Source: Paratrimastix pyriformis
Lineage: Eukaryota; Preaxostyla; Paratrimastigidae
Assembly (NCBI GenBank): GCA_027972325.1
Contig: JAPMOS010000149.1
Coordinates: 1 to 64,000 of the forward strand
Direction of reading: 5' to 3'
DNA: 64,000 nucleotides
Below are positions 11,000 through 21,292 of this stretch, one piece after another. Below the pieces are notes generated by a model. That model was not told where the DNA came from, searched no databases, and was given only the letters and a program-made list of their open reading frames with translations. The translations under genes were made by a program, and so were the position numbers. Each line of letters begins with the position of its first letter. Positions within the stretch are counted from its first letter, which is position 1.

Positions 11000-12470
11000 G
11001 CGGCGGCGGGCGGGTTGCGGGGATATCGTGGGTCGGGCGGCGGCCGCCGGGCCATGGCGTTGGGGCGCTCCCACTGGGCGATGAACTGGCCGTTGGGGGC
11101 GGGGTGAGGAGCCGGGCGATCAGGCAGAGGTGGGCTTGGCGCAGGGAGGCCTCGATCCTCGGGTGGCCCAGGCCTTGGCCGGCCAGGAAGAGGAAGTCGC
11201 GCGGGACACCCGGGAAGAAGCGTTTGTCGGTCCTCAGTGGGCGACCCGTGAGCCATGCGGAGGCGTACCGGGCCAGGTCGTCCTCGAGGGCGCGGCACTG
11301 CTCCGTCGATGGACAAATCGCCGTCATGCCATAGAGTAGCGTCGGGAAGGCCCATTCCCTGACGCACTCGATTTTCGCCAGGGGCGGCAGAGCGCAGGCA
11401 TGGATGCGGGCCAGCCGGTCGTTCCAGGAGGCCGTGATGCGCTGGAGGTGGTCGTCCCAGGAGCCGTCGAAGCGCACGGTGTATCCCAGGTAGGTGTAGG
11501 TGGTGGTGTCGCCCATGGCCGGGATGGGCTGACCTTGGAGCTGCAGGAGGAAGCCCGGCTGGGCGTGGCCCTTGTCGGCGGCCAGGATGGCGCATTTCTT
11601 CGCATTCAGGCGCAGCCGGGCCCAGGCCAGGAAGGCCTCCAGCCTGTCGCAGAGCACCCGCAGGGCCGCGTCGCTGGCGGCGGTCACCACGAGATCGTCG
11701 GCAAAGGCCTGGCAGCTGGCGGCGGTGGTGGGGTCCCCGGCCAGGCCGGCACCCAGCGGGCCCAGGGTCGGGTCGGGCAGCTCGAGCCAGCGGAGGAGCG
11801 GATCAAGGGCGAGGAGGAACACCACCGGGCTCAGTGCGTCGCCTTGTTTGACCCCCTTTCAAGAGCGATTGGGGAGGGGCTCGTCGGGGCGGCCCCGGTC
11901 GTAGCAGTCCCGCCAGGTCATGGAGAGCCCCTGGTAGAGCTCGAGGATGGCCGCCTGCAGGTGGCCGGGGATGCCGGCCAATCTCAGGCCTTTCCGGATG
12001 ACATACGCTTCCACCGACCCGAAGGCATTCGTCAAATCCAGAAAAGTAGGCGCAGAGGGTCCCCGGCCACCCGCCGGCTCTCCATGGTGGCCAGCAGGGT
12101 GCTGACGTGGAGCAACGGGCCGAGCGCCGGCGCGAAGCCGTGCTGAGAGGGGCGAGTCGGCCCGGATGGCCGAGGAAGTCCGTGAGGCGGTGCGCCAGGA
12201 TGCCGCTGTACAGTTTGGCCAGGACGTCGCACAGGGCCACGTGGCGCCAACTCGAGACGGCCGTGGGGTCCTTGCCTCGCTTCAGGAGTAGCACGGCCGT
12301 GCTCGCGCGCCAGCGGGCAGGGGTGGACTTGGTCTGCCAGCAGGCACGGAGGAGAGCCACCAGCGCGCCGAGGAGGGCCGGGTCCTTGACTAGGTGCTTG
12401 AGGGCGTCGATGCCGGCCCCGTCGCTGCCAGGCGCGGTGTGGGGTGCGGCCTTGCCGACCTGGTCGACCA
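11000..12470 (-). other. Reverse transcriptase domain of LINE-A ORF2
   Basis: Recognised by ARWRASTAVLLLKRGKDP and SWRHVALCDVLAKLYS (fingers), LDLTNAFGSVEAYV near 12020 (motif A), KQGDALSPVVFLLALDPLL near 11840 (motif B), AFADDLVVTAA near 11705 (motif C, catalytic Asp-Asp), LRLNAKKCAIL (motif D) and TYLGYTV (motif E). The motif sequence is of the LINE type (R2/CRE-like), not retroviral. From 11825 downwards the frame is open for about 330 residues. Confidence 0.9.
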
Positions 12471-13299
12471 CTTCTTGCTCGGAAATGTCGGCCTCGAGGG
12501 CCGCCGCCTCGGCCGGGGTGAGGGGCGGGGTTGTCGCTGCCAGGGTCGCCCACGGGATGCCGGGGTGGGAGGCTCGGGGCCACCAGAGGCGGCCTCACGG
12601 CTGTGGTGCTCGTTGAGCTGTTGCCAGGAGATGGGGCAGGGCGGCCGCTGGGTGTCGCCGGCCAAGGTGGCAAAGAATCTGCGCCTGTTCTTGAAGAACA
12701 AAGACAACTGTTGGCGCGCGGCCGTGCGGGCAGCTGCGGTCCGTGTCCGGACTCGGGCCGTGGCCAGGTTCGCCCGGGCCTTGCGCCAGGAGAGAAGGAG
12801 GCGAGGGGGTGCGTGCTGGGGACGGCGCGTCGCGTGGCCCAGTGCGCGCAGTCGGATCTGGAGGCGGCGCACCCGCTCGCGGGCGGCCCGCAGTGGCCCC
12901 GAGGTGCCTGCGGGGCGCGGGGGCCTGGTGGGGTGGGGGCGCCTGGCCGGAGTCCGCTGGGCCAGGACGGGGATGACTGCCTCGAGGATGGCCTCCGGGT
13001 CGGTCAGGGTGGCAGCGGCCCGGAGCGAGGTGCGCTCCTGGTCGGAGAGCGCGGCTGCCTCGGGCCTGGGAGGGCGACGCTGCCGGAGGGGGGTCCCTGC
13101 TGAGGTTGTCGATGAGGAGCCTCGGCCGGCGGTTGGGGCCTCGGGTGGGAAGGTGTGGAGAAGGGGTCCATGTGTCACCGTGCAGCCGGTTACGGCCGTG
13201 GCGAGGTCGGTGCGGATCGGGGCGACAAGATGCAGGTGAGCACGGTGGAGCTTGAGGCGAGCGAGGAGGGAGCAGAGGGCCCCTACAGTCTGTTTGACG

Positions 13300-13550
13300 G
13301 TGACGGGTTTGCGGAAGCCGCAGCCAGAGTCCGGGCGGTGCAGGAGGTCCTCCAGCTGCCTGATCTGCTCCAGCGGGGGGCCCCAGCACGCGGCCAGGAG
13401 GTGCCACCGGTGGCCCTGGGTCTGCTGTGCGCCCCCGACGAGCAGGCCGTTGTGCTGGAGGACCCGGTGGGTGAGGTTGACAGTCGTTCCGACATACACA
13501 TGGCGTCTTCGGTCGGAGAGCAGGTACAGGGTGGGTACCTTGCCCTCCAT
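13300..13550 (-). other. GIY-YIG endonuclease domain of LINE-A ORF2
   Basis: Reads VPTLYLLSDRRRHVYVGTT, then NLTHRVLQHNG, then EQIRQLEDLLHRP. The LYL and YVG strands, the catalytic-position Arg (THR), the following His-Asn and a downstream Glu (LED) match the GIY-YIG core. It stands N-terminal to the reverse transcriptase, as in some Penelope-like elements, but this RT is of the LINE type and a second nuclease (RLE) follows at the C-terminus. Confidence 0.7.
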
Positions 13551-15019
13551 GCTCGTGTGGCGGGGTGGCCCGGTCGGGGTGTTGGGTGCTTGGCGGGAGA
13601 GGTGGAGGCAGCTGGTGGCGGCCGCGCACTGGGAGGGTGGCTGGCTCCAGGGTGGTGGCGGGGCGGGGGACCAGGCACCGGACCCGACTTGTCGGTGGTC
13701 CCCGACTTAGTGGCGAAAGGGGCGGCCATCGGAGAAAGGGTGAGCTGGGCCATGGGCATGCTGTTGGGAAGGATGAATACGGTCTCGGGGGGGTAGCCCA
13801 TGGCGTTTGTCGGTGGGAGAGTGCTCGCTGGTCCGCGCATCCCGGGGCGGATCGGTCGCACAGTTCTGGCTCGGGCGTTCCTCAGGGGTTGGAGAGCCTC
13901 CACCTGTGCCCAGGTCAGTGGGATCCCCGTGGGGCCTCGGCGGCGGGATCCCCTCGGGCTCGCCGCCTTCTCTGCGTGGCACCGCGAGGCCCAGTCTCGG
14001 CCTCGTCGGTCCCGGCCTCGTCGTCGGTCTCGGTGTTCTCCGCGCGGATGGCCGTTGCCCCGCGGGTGTGGCCGCCGCCGCCCGCTGCAACCCCGCCCGC
14101 CCGAGGCGGGCGCCCCTACCGCCGTGGGGCTGACTGTTGAAGGCGCTTGCGGGAGTCGTGGGCTCGTCGCCTCTGGCGGGAGGTTGAGCCGCGCCGCCGT
14201 GGCCTTCGACCAGGCCACGTGTGCTCGCGCCGGCTCGGGCCGCCGTGGCATCCTCCAGCGAGGAGAACACCGCCCAAGCTTGGCCCTCACGGGAGGTTCG
14301 GACTGCGGTGGGGGCAGGGTGAGGCCATCCGGGGCTCCGTCGGGGAAGTAGAGCTCGAACGGGCCCCTCGGCCTGTGGCCGGCCGGTCGGTGTCCCCTGT
14401 TGGCGTGCCGGGTGTGTGTCGGCGACGGCGGGCCTCCACGCGAATGCCGAGGCGCTCGGCAGTTGACTTGGCCCACATCGCCTTCCGGGTGGCCGTCTGC
14501 ATCGCCGATTCGGCTTCGGCGCGGCTCGCGAAGGACGCCCACGTCCACCCCCTGCGGCTCCAGACAGCGACGGGCTTGGGCCCCTGTCCATCTCCTGGCG
14601 GCCCCGGGGTAGAAGATCACGAAGTCCTCGCTGCTGCGGGGCCGGTTGTGGTTGAGCGGTGCGCCCGTGTGGTCCTGGTGTTCCTCCTCGGGCGTGTTGG
14701 TGGTGGCCTGGTCGCTCGGGGAGGGGCTGACGTCTGCGGGTGAGGCGGGCCGGTCGACGGGAGGGGCAAGGAGCTGCTCCCTGGGCCGGCCTGCTGGGCC
14801 ACTGGGGTGGGGTGGGCGGGGGCCGACGGGGGCTGGGTCGGGTCGCTCTCTGCGTCACGGACTGCTGTCGGGGCCGATGGTGCTGCTGAGGTGGGTGGAG
14901 TAGCCGGGGTGGGCAGTGCCGCTTGGTCGTGAGACGGGATGGGGTGGGCGCCGGAGCTGCTGCCCAGGGGGGCCGCCTTGAGAATCGTTGCGGCGGTGGT
15001 GACATCCCTCTCCACCACA

Positions 15020-15780
15020 AAACAAGGAGGCGGAGGCCCTCCTCGACGTCACTCGTTGTGACCTCGGTCCTCCTCGTCCCGGAGAGGTCGAAGAGGGCCC
15101 CGTCGTTGGTCCTGAAAATGGCCGTTTCGTGGCCAGTGGTGGGGAGCCAATGTGCCTCAGCCCCCGACGAGGCGGAAGCTCGGCCAGCCCTCCCGTTCCA
15201 GGCGTCCCGTCTTGAACGCACGTGCAATGACACCCGCGAGCTTGTCCACCGTGACGACCAGCACCGGGGCAGGCTTGACGGCCGACAGTTCCCGCAGCTG
15301 GCCACCGCAGGAGCACTTGTCAACTCGCAGGGGTCCAGGCTGCTCGCCAGCAGGAAGGTGCTCTCGGGGTCTCCCAGGATGTCGCCGCTCCGCACTTCGC
15401 GCACAGAGAAGTCCCCGCGACGAGGCTCGGAACAAGTCTGGCCTCCTTGCGGCGGAGAGCACCGCGAGCATGAGTTCCGAGGCGTCCGCGTAGGCGCCCG
15501 CCGGGCCCTGATGTGCGGCATGTCTCGGCTGACGGCGGTCACCACAGGCCGAATGTCCACCGCCGTCGTTGTTGAGGGTGCGCCGCCGCGGCGACGGCCG
15601 CCCCGATGACCTCGAGGACGGGTGTGCCCCGAAGCGACGCCTCGACTGGGCCGGGGGCGCGAAGGCGAAGGCCGGCCAGGAGTTGCACCGTCGCCGCGTA
15701 CGCGCACGACTGGCCGTCGTCATTCGTCACCCCGGCCGGGATCCGCCGCTGAGGCGAAGGCGGTGGTTCTGGTGTGGCCA
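15020..15780 (-). other. USP-like (C19) cysteine-protease domain of LINE-A ORF2
   Basis: The N-terminal box reads TNDDGQSCAYAATVQLLAGL (about 15735-15675), like the Cys box of ubiquitin-specific proteases (G-x-x-N-x-G-x-x-C-Y-x-N-x-x-x-Q). The C-terminal part reads LPTTGHETAIFRTNDGALFD then EEGLRLLVLWW (about 15140-15030). This resembles the USP His box (GHYTAY...W..FDD) and the terminal AYLLFY strand. A CxC pair (DKCSCGGQ, near 15310) lies between, as in the USP finger. Frame changes separate the boxes. Other LINEs (Dualen/RandI) are known to carry an OTU protease; the USP resemblance is my reading by eye. Confidence 0.5.
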
Positions 15781-16184
15781 GGGGACGGTGTCCAGAGCTT
15801 GATCGGGTGGACGGTCGAGTCGCCGCGGCGAGGCGGAGGAGGTCCCCGAGCGTGAGAGCCTTGCCGTGTCGACGAAGTGCGCTGATCAGGGCCCTCCGTC
15901 TGTCCGGCTCGCTCAACTTGCCGCGGGGCACGATGCGCCGAGGCCACGCAGGCAAGACCAGTACCAGTCAGCCGGCACTTGCCACAGGATGTCGTCGAGC
16001 ACGTCGTCGGGCGCGTTGGGTTCGAGCAGGGTCTCGATGTCCTCGCCTGAGATGAGGGGGATGGGGGGCAGCGACTTGCTGGGCGGTGGTGTATGGGTGG
16101 CGCTGCTCTTGTCGGTGGCGGACGACCCGCCGCTGCCCGTGGCCTCTGAGGCCTCGTCGAGCGGCGGGAAGGGGAGCTGGGCCT

Positions 16185-16655
16185 GCTGCTGCTGGGCCTG
16201 CTGCTGCTGGGCCTGCTGCTGCTGCTGCTGGGCCTGCTGCTGCTGGGCTGCTGCTGGGCCTGCTGCTGGGCCTGCTGCTGCTGCTGCTGCTGCTGCCGCT
16301 GCCGCCGCTGCTGCTGCTGCTGCTGCTGGGCCTGCTGCTGCTGGGCCTGCTGCTGCTGGGCCTGCTGCTGCTGGGCCTGCTGCTGCTGTTGCTGGGCTTG
16401 CTGCTGCTGGGCCTGCTGCTGCTGTTGCTGGGCCTGCTGCTGCTGTTGCTGGGCCTGCTGCTGCTGGGCCTGCTGCTGCTGGGCCTGCTGCTGCTGGGCC
16501 TGCCGCTGCTGGGCCTGCCGCTGTTGGACCTGCTGCTGGGCCTGCTGCTGGGCCTGCTGCTGCTGGGCCTGCTGCTGCTGGGCCTGCCGCTGTTGGGCCT
16601 GCTGCTGCCTGCTGCTGCTGCTGGGCCTGCTGCTGGGCCTGCTGCTGGTGTGGCC
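16185..16655 (-). repeat. CAG/GCC-rich tract coding Gln-Ala repeats
   Basis: On the minus strand this reads as runs of Gln and Ala or Pro (QQQAQQQ-type or AAAGPAAAGP-type, depending on frame). It is built from CTGCTGCTGGGC units on the plus strand and forms a low-complexity linker in LINE-A ORF2. Replication slippage is likely. Confidence 0.9.
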
Positions 16656-16917
16656 GCTCCTCGGGCTGTTCTCGTTGCGCGTCTGCTGGGTCGGCGGCAG
16701 CCGCGGGCACACCGCGAGTCCCCGGACTCGGAGGGTGGTCTTCAGGCTCCTTGCTGTGAGAAGGGAGGGCCGGGGCCAGTGGTTCTTGGGAGGGGGGAGT
16801 GAACAGGCCTCGGGAGACACTAGTTGCGCCAGAGCTCACTTCGGGCTCGTCCGGGGAGCCGAGACCGGTGGGCTCCATCCCCATAAGTGGGGGAAGAGAC
16901 GACTCGAAGTCGAAAAA

Positions 16918-16995
16918 AGGGGCTACGGGCCCGGCCGGGGTCGAACCCGGGGTCACCAGCACTGCAGTGGAGCGCTCTCCTGTTGAGCCAACTTC
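16918..16995 (-). other. tRNA-Cys-like relic inside LINE-A ORF2
   Basis: On the minus strand, TTGGCTCAACAGGAGAGCG fits the pol III A box and GGGTTCGACCCC fits the B box. Between them lies CACTGCAGTG, which would place GCA in the anticodon loop (Cys). The T stem CCGGG/CCCGG pairs, but the loop is one base short. The anticodon stem is poor, and no clean seven-base acceptor stem is visible. The same bases are read as protein in ORF2. A tRNA pseudogene or chance are both possible. Confidence 0.35.
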
Positions 16996-17402
16996 GAGTT
17001 GCATTGGAGGGGCTGTGGGTCCGTCGCTCTTCTCGGGTCCCGGGGCTGCCCCAGCGGGGCCGGACCCGGCGGCGGAAGCCGGTGGTGTGATGAGTGGTGC
17101 TTGGAATCCAGACGCCGATATATCGATCCAACTTTGGAGTTTCAATATCTGCAACACCTTCTGAGGTGTGAAGTGCCGTTCTGCGAGCAGAGGAGCCAGC
17201 TGGGCGATGAGGGTCGTTTTCTTCGATGGCGACTCATAGTCAACTCCAAGAGAAAGACATAATCGCTGCAGGTAGACGGTGCCCACCTTGTTCGATAGGA
17301 TTGATTTCCATTCCAATTCAGGGAAGGCGCGATCCATAAGGCCCTCGGCAGGTTGTGACTCGAGTTGTGACATTCAATCGCCAAATGTATTTGAAGCAAT
17401 TG

Positions 17403-19427
17403 TTAGGAAAGAAGGATTGATGAAGTGGAATAAGAAAAGGGGTTCGCTGGCTCGGGAGAGGAAAGGAAGTGCTCGCGGAAAAAGAAGTGCGAGTCGACAG
17501 TACCAGACCAAATTTGCTTTTCGGCCGCCCTTCGCGGTGCCTCTTGCGCCGCCGGTCTCGAGGTCACAGCATGCACCGGGCCAGGAGGCACAGGGACCCC
17601 AACTGCACGGGCTGGGTTCACCACTGATTCCGCGGCCGTGAAGATCACAGGGCCAGCGGGTACCGGCGCAGGGCCACCGGGGGCTGGTCCACCGGTCACC
17701 GGGGCCGACCCGCCAACCGAGGGGCCAACCGCGGGCTCATTGGAGACGGCTCCGCTCGCAGGCCCGAAGGCGAGCAGGAGGGAACGCAAAGTCCGTGCCA
17801 GGTCAATCGGAAGGTCATCCACCGGAAGCCGCCGCAACTCCATCGCCAACGCAGCCACGGTGTCAAAGACGTCAGGGTCCTCCACCCGCGGCAGGTGGCG
17901 TCCCAGGGCCTTCAGCAGGCCGCTCACCAAACCCAGCACCTGACCGATCACAAGCTCGACCGGCGAGGGCGCCCCCCTCGCAACTGGGCTCTTGGCCAGC
18001 CCGCGCGGCAACTCGCAGATTGGCACTGCGTACGTCACCCACGCAAATGGGGGCTGGGGAGCCAGGGCCGCAGCCCGGACCGACGGGGCAGGGACCTTGG
18101 GCTCCGCCGGGGCCCCTGAAGCAGGCGGAGGTGTAGAACCAACGGCCGGCAGAGGAGCAAGGCTCCAGGCCACAGGGGGAGGGGCAGCTCGAGAGGGGCC
18201 AGCAGGCGCCGCAGGCAGCGGTCGGCACCGCGGTCGGCGCAGCGGTCGGCGCAGCGGGCGCAGCGGGCGCTACAGGCACAGCAGCCGGAACGGGCACAGC
18301 AGGCTGCGGGGAACGCACGACAGTTTGGAGGGGGCAGGCACCACACCCTGCCGAAACCGGGGAGGGAGCGCAGCAGGTTTAAGGGCGGGTTGCGAGGGTG
18401 AACATGCGGCCGGCTGCGGGGGAGGGGGCTCAGCAGCCCCAGGAACAGCAGAATCTCGGAACAGCTGTGGCGAAGCAAACGGGGCCGCGGTAGCGGGAGA
18501 TGCCACTGTAGCCCCGAGCCTGGGAGGAGGTGCAGGCGGAGGGCTCCGCAAAGGCGCTGCTGGCAACCCTGGCGTCGCCGGGGGTGGGAGAGGACCAGAG
18601 GAGGCCAGCGGAGACGGAGCTCGCCCCACTCGGGTCGCTGCCAGGCGGGGTCTGGGGGCGGCGTGGTCATATGGCGTTCCGCCGGAGCTTGTGAGGCGAG
18701 CAGCTCCTGAAGATGTGCGCGAGTCTCCGGGCGGCTCCGCCAGGACAGGCCCAGCGTATCACCAGTTCCAATGTGACGTCCCCAGGCGATCCCTCCAGGG
18801 CACGGGCGAGGGCGGGCACCAAAGTCTTCTTAGTCGAATCTGATGGCTCCTCCCCGAACCAATCCTCCTTGCCCAGGGAGGCAGCAAGTTGGCGCAGCTC
18901 GGGCGCTGCGAGGACATCCAACAACGGGGCCCAGTCCACAGGTCTCCCCAGGCTCTGGACCGGGAGGTCACCCGGCGGCTGCCGCGAGAGGCCGAGGCCG
19001 CACGACGGCCACAGGAGCCAACCAGAGGTTCCACCTCAGCACCCCGGTCGGTAGCTCGAGCCAGGGGGGGCGTCGCCGGGTCATCTTGAAGGTCGTCTGG
19101 GGCCCCAGGGAATTGCACCCCGCCCGGGCGCTCCCCCCTGTCAGGGCACCGCGCGGCGTGCCGTGGAGCAGCGACAGGAGAGTTCATCCGGGAATGGACA
19201 TCACAGCCATGGGCCGAAATCGTTTCCGACGATGCGGATTGGGCGAGCGCGTGAGCAATCTCAGTGCATGTGCTCGCCGTACCAGACGGTTCAGACTCAA
19301 GCGGAGCGGGCGGGAAAGAGGCGGGTCGCGTCTGAATATCATTTTGTTCCACAAGTTCCGCCGGCGCATCCTGCGAGTCCGTAAGGCGCAAGGGCGAGTT
19401 TGGCGACGAAAAAACTTCCGTATTCAT
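17403..19427 (-). pseudogene. LINE-A ORF1 region
   Basis: Minus-strand coding sequence just upstream of ORF2. It begins MNTEVFSSPNSPLRLTDS and contains LLDVLAAPELRQLAASLGK followed by a KKTLVPALARAL helix (about 18930-18840). That is a SAP-like helix pair resembling the one at the start of ORF2. A Pro/Ala-rich middle follows, then a more ordered C-terminal part (VELVIGQVLGLVSGLLKAL near 17950) ending at 17403. At least two frame changes are evident (near 18940 and near 18200-18600). Shared SAP-like starts in ORF1 and ORF2 hint at an internal duplication. The role is probably RNA or DNA binding, inferred only from position. Confidence 0.5.
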
Positions 19428-19429
19428 TC

Positions 19430-19920
19430 AATAAACGAGATGAAGAAGTGAAAAACTCAGAGAGGCTTGCGCGGATAGTCGATAGTAACGCGGGTCAAGC
19501 ATTCGTATCGACACGGCACGAGCCCTGTGCTTTTTTCACAGTCAAGAGCGCTGATGCCTGCAATGCCTTGACGGGTTTTTCTTCTGTTACGGCTCGGTGA
19601 GCACACCCCGTCACATTGTTTTTCTCTTCATTCCTGAAGGAAACTCAAACACTAGAAGGGTAATCGGTGCCCAAACAATTACTCCATGCAAAGGACCACA
19701 CGGGTTTCCGTTGTGATGGCTCCGAGACGAACATTCCTGCGCTCAATCGCAGACTTCGATCTGATCGGAACTGTCTGTCACCAAAGCCCAACACGCTGGC
19801 GACTATTTGTTTGGGTTTTTTCTTCGGCCGTTGTGTTTGAAATCTCATCTCAGTTGGCTCCACCGGCGTGCGTTCAGCTGCTTGGAAAAACACCCTGCTG
19901 CGCGGATATCACCCTGGCTC
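19430..19920 (-). other. Probable LINE-A 5' UTR
   Basis: Less GC-rich than the ORFs, with no recognised protein. It lies between ORF1 and the (GACACA)n satellite. A minus-strand frame of 82 codons (19893-19645) is rich in Arg/Lys but has no features I recognise. Confidence 0.35.
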
Positions 19921-19959
19921 CTTCCTCCCCTTCACACCGCCACACCGCCGGAGTGTGTC

Positions 19960-20122
19960 AGACACTGACACAGACCCTGACACACACCGACACACACCGA
20001 CACACACCGACACACACCGCCACTGACACTGACACTGACACAGACACAGACACAGACACAGACACAGACACAGACACAGACACAGACACAGACACAGACA
20101 CTGACACACACAGGTCACCATT
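19960..20122. repeat. (GACACA)n satellite
   Basis: Variant units CACACCGACA, CACTGA and CAGACA in tandem, directly upstream of the inferred 5' end of LINE-A. Confidence 0.95.
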
Positions 20123-20284
20123 TTCCCATGACTTCGTCCTCTCCTCCTGCCCTGATGCATATCCGCAGGGGTTTCCGCGAGCTGCCGCCGGCAGCGCCTG
20201 GGCCCCCGCCGTAACGTTATCGTCCTCGTCCGTATCGCTGGACGAGCCGTGAGATGGTGGGGTCGCTCCCCTGATCGGATCCGT

Positions 20285-20680
20285 CATGCCTCTCCATCAC
20301 CCCCGCCCCCCGCGTGTGTCTCCATCACCCCCCCGTGTCTCCATCACCCCCGTCTGTCTCCATCACCCCCGTGTATCACCCCCCGTCTGTCTCCATCACC
20401 ACCCCGTCTGTCTCCATCACCCCCGTGTCTCCATCACCCCCGTGTGTCTCCATCACCCCCGTCTGTCTCCATCACCCCCGTGTGTCACCACCACCCCGTC
20501 TGTCTCCATCACCCCCGTGTGTCTCCATCACCCCCCGTGTGTCTGTCTCCATCACCCCCCCCCCGTGTGTCTCCATCACCCCCGTGTGTCTCCCATGTGT
20601 CTCCATCACCCCCCCGTGTGTCTTCATCACCCCGCGTGTATCTCCATCACCCCCGCGTGTTCTCCGTCACCCCATGCGGG
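20285..20680. repeat. Minisatellite, period about 20 bp
   Basis: Tandem CCCGTGTGTCTCCATCACC units with length variation, about 20 copies. There are no spacers of unique sequence. Confidence 0.95.
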
Positions 20681-20789
20681 GCACTTGCTAGAGGATGCAG
20701 TCTTGTATTTCGGTCCAATAAATGAAATTCGCGCCATGTGTTCCGCTCCGGTGGTGTGGGGAGTGGGGGAGTGGAGTGGAGGAGTGGAG

Positions 20790-21030
20790 GAGCGCCGCCC
20801 AGGGCCCACGATTCGCCCCACCCGCCCCTGAGCACCCTCCCCAACACCCACACCATCACCGGGCGGCCACGCCACCAGGCGGAAGCCCCCGGCCGGAGGG
20901 AGCCATCGTACGGGTCATTTGGCCCGGCCCCCCAAGAGTGTAACGCATGGCGCGAAGGCGCGAGTAAGCTTTCTTCTTGAACTTGTCGCCTGCGCCCTCG
21001 CAAATACACAGCATGTTCTCTCTCTGTTTC
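20790..21030 (+). mobile_element. Solo LINE-A 3' tail
   Basis: Matches the 3' UTR and extreme ORF2 end of LINE-A (GGGCCCACGATTCGCCCC onward) and ends CACAGCATGTTCTCTC. It is 5' truncated and lies about 110 bp after a minisatellite. It is close to the LINE-A copy in sequence. Confidence 0.85.
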
Positions 21031-21257
21031 GCTTTGGACGGACGCAGGATGGTGTTGGGTGGAGTCGGGCGCTGCCGTCCACTCACACACACCAAATCCC
21101 TTCTTCCCGCCACCCTCATACCTGCGCCCCGCCCGGAACCCCGCCACCCTCGCGCTGCTGCCCCTGCGCCACTACTTACACGCCGGCACAGAAAGTCTGT
21201 TCACTCTTGTTGTTGGTTGGTTTTGGCGGATAATGTGGTGTGAGCCATATCCTGTCA

Positions 21258-21292
21258 TCTGCGCCATCGCAAAAAACATAACATATTCTCTG
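21258..21292 (+). mobile_element. Diverged LINE-A-like tail end
   Basis: TGCGCCATCGCAAAAAAC then ATAACATATTCTC aligns with the LINE-A terminus TGCGCCCTCGCAAATAC then ACAGCATGTTCTC. It may be a related LINE family or an old copy. Confidence 0.4.

Larger units (their letters stand above)
9359..17373 (-). pseudogene. LINE-A ORF2 polyprotein region
   Basis: About 8 kb of minus-strand coding sequence starting MSQLESQPAEGL at 17373. Domain order: SAP-like helix-loop-helix (LQRLCLSLGVDY...SKKTTLIAQL, residues about 30-60), Pro/Ser linker, Q/A-rich tract, USP-like cysteine protease, Pro-rich stretch, GIY-YIG nuclease, basic linker, reverse transcriptase, RNase H, CCHC finger, restriction-like endonuclease. 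The coding frame shifts a number of times (for example within the USP-like part, before GIY-YIG, around RT motif A and within RNase H), so a complete protein is not made from this copy. The RT and C-terminal finger/RLE layout is that of R2/CRE-type LINEs. RNase H is unusual there, and I know of no described element combining USP-like and GIY-YIG domains with RLE. Confidence 0.8.
9083..19920 (-). mobile_element. LINE-A: large multi-domain non-LTR retrotransposon with RLE, RNase H, GIY-YIG and USP-like domains
   Basis: A minus-strand element of 10.3-10.8 kb. Order from the 5' side: possible 5' UTR (about 19920-19430), ORF1 (19427-17403), a 30-bp gap, ORF2 (17373-about 9359), then a 3' UTR ending TGTTCTC at 9083. 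The 3' tail is shared by about ten shorter copies in the window, which fixes the 3' end. The 5' end is inferred from the start of the (GACACA)n satellite at 19960. The ORFs contain several frame changes, so this copy is not intact. Architecture is given in the domain entries. Confidence 0.85.

Noticed and set aside
20285-20680. CRISPR-like array
   Set aside because: Units are contiguous 20-mers without unique spacers, and the context is eukaryotic.
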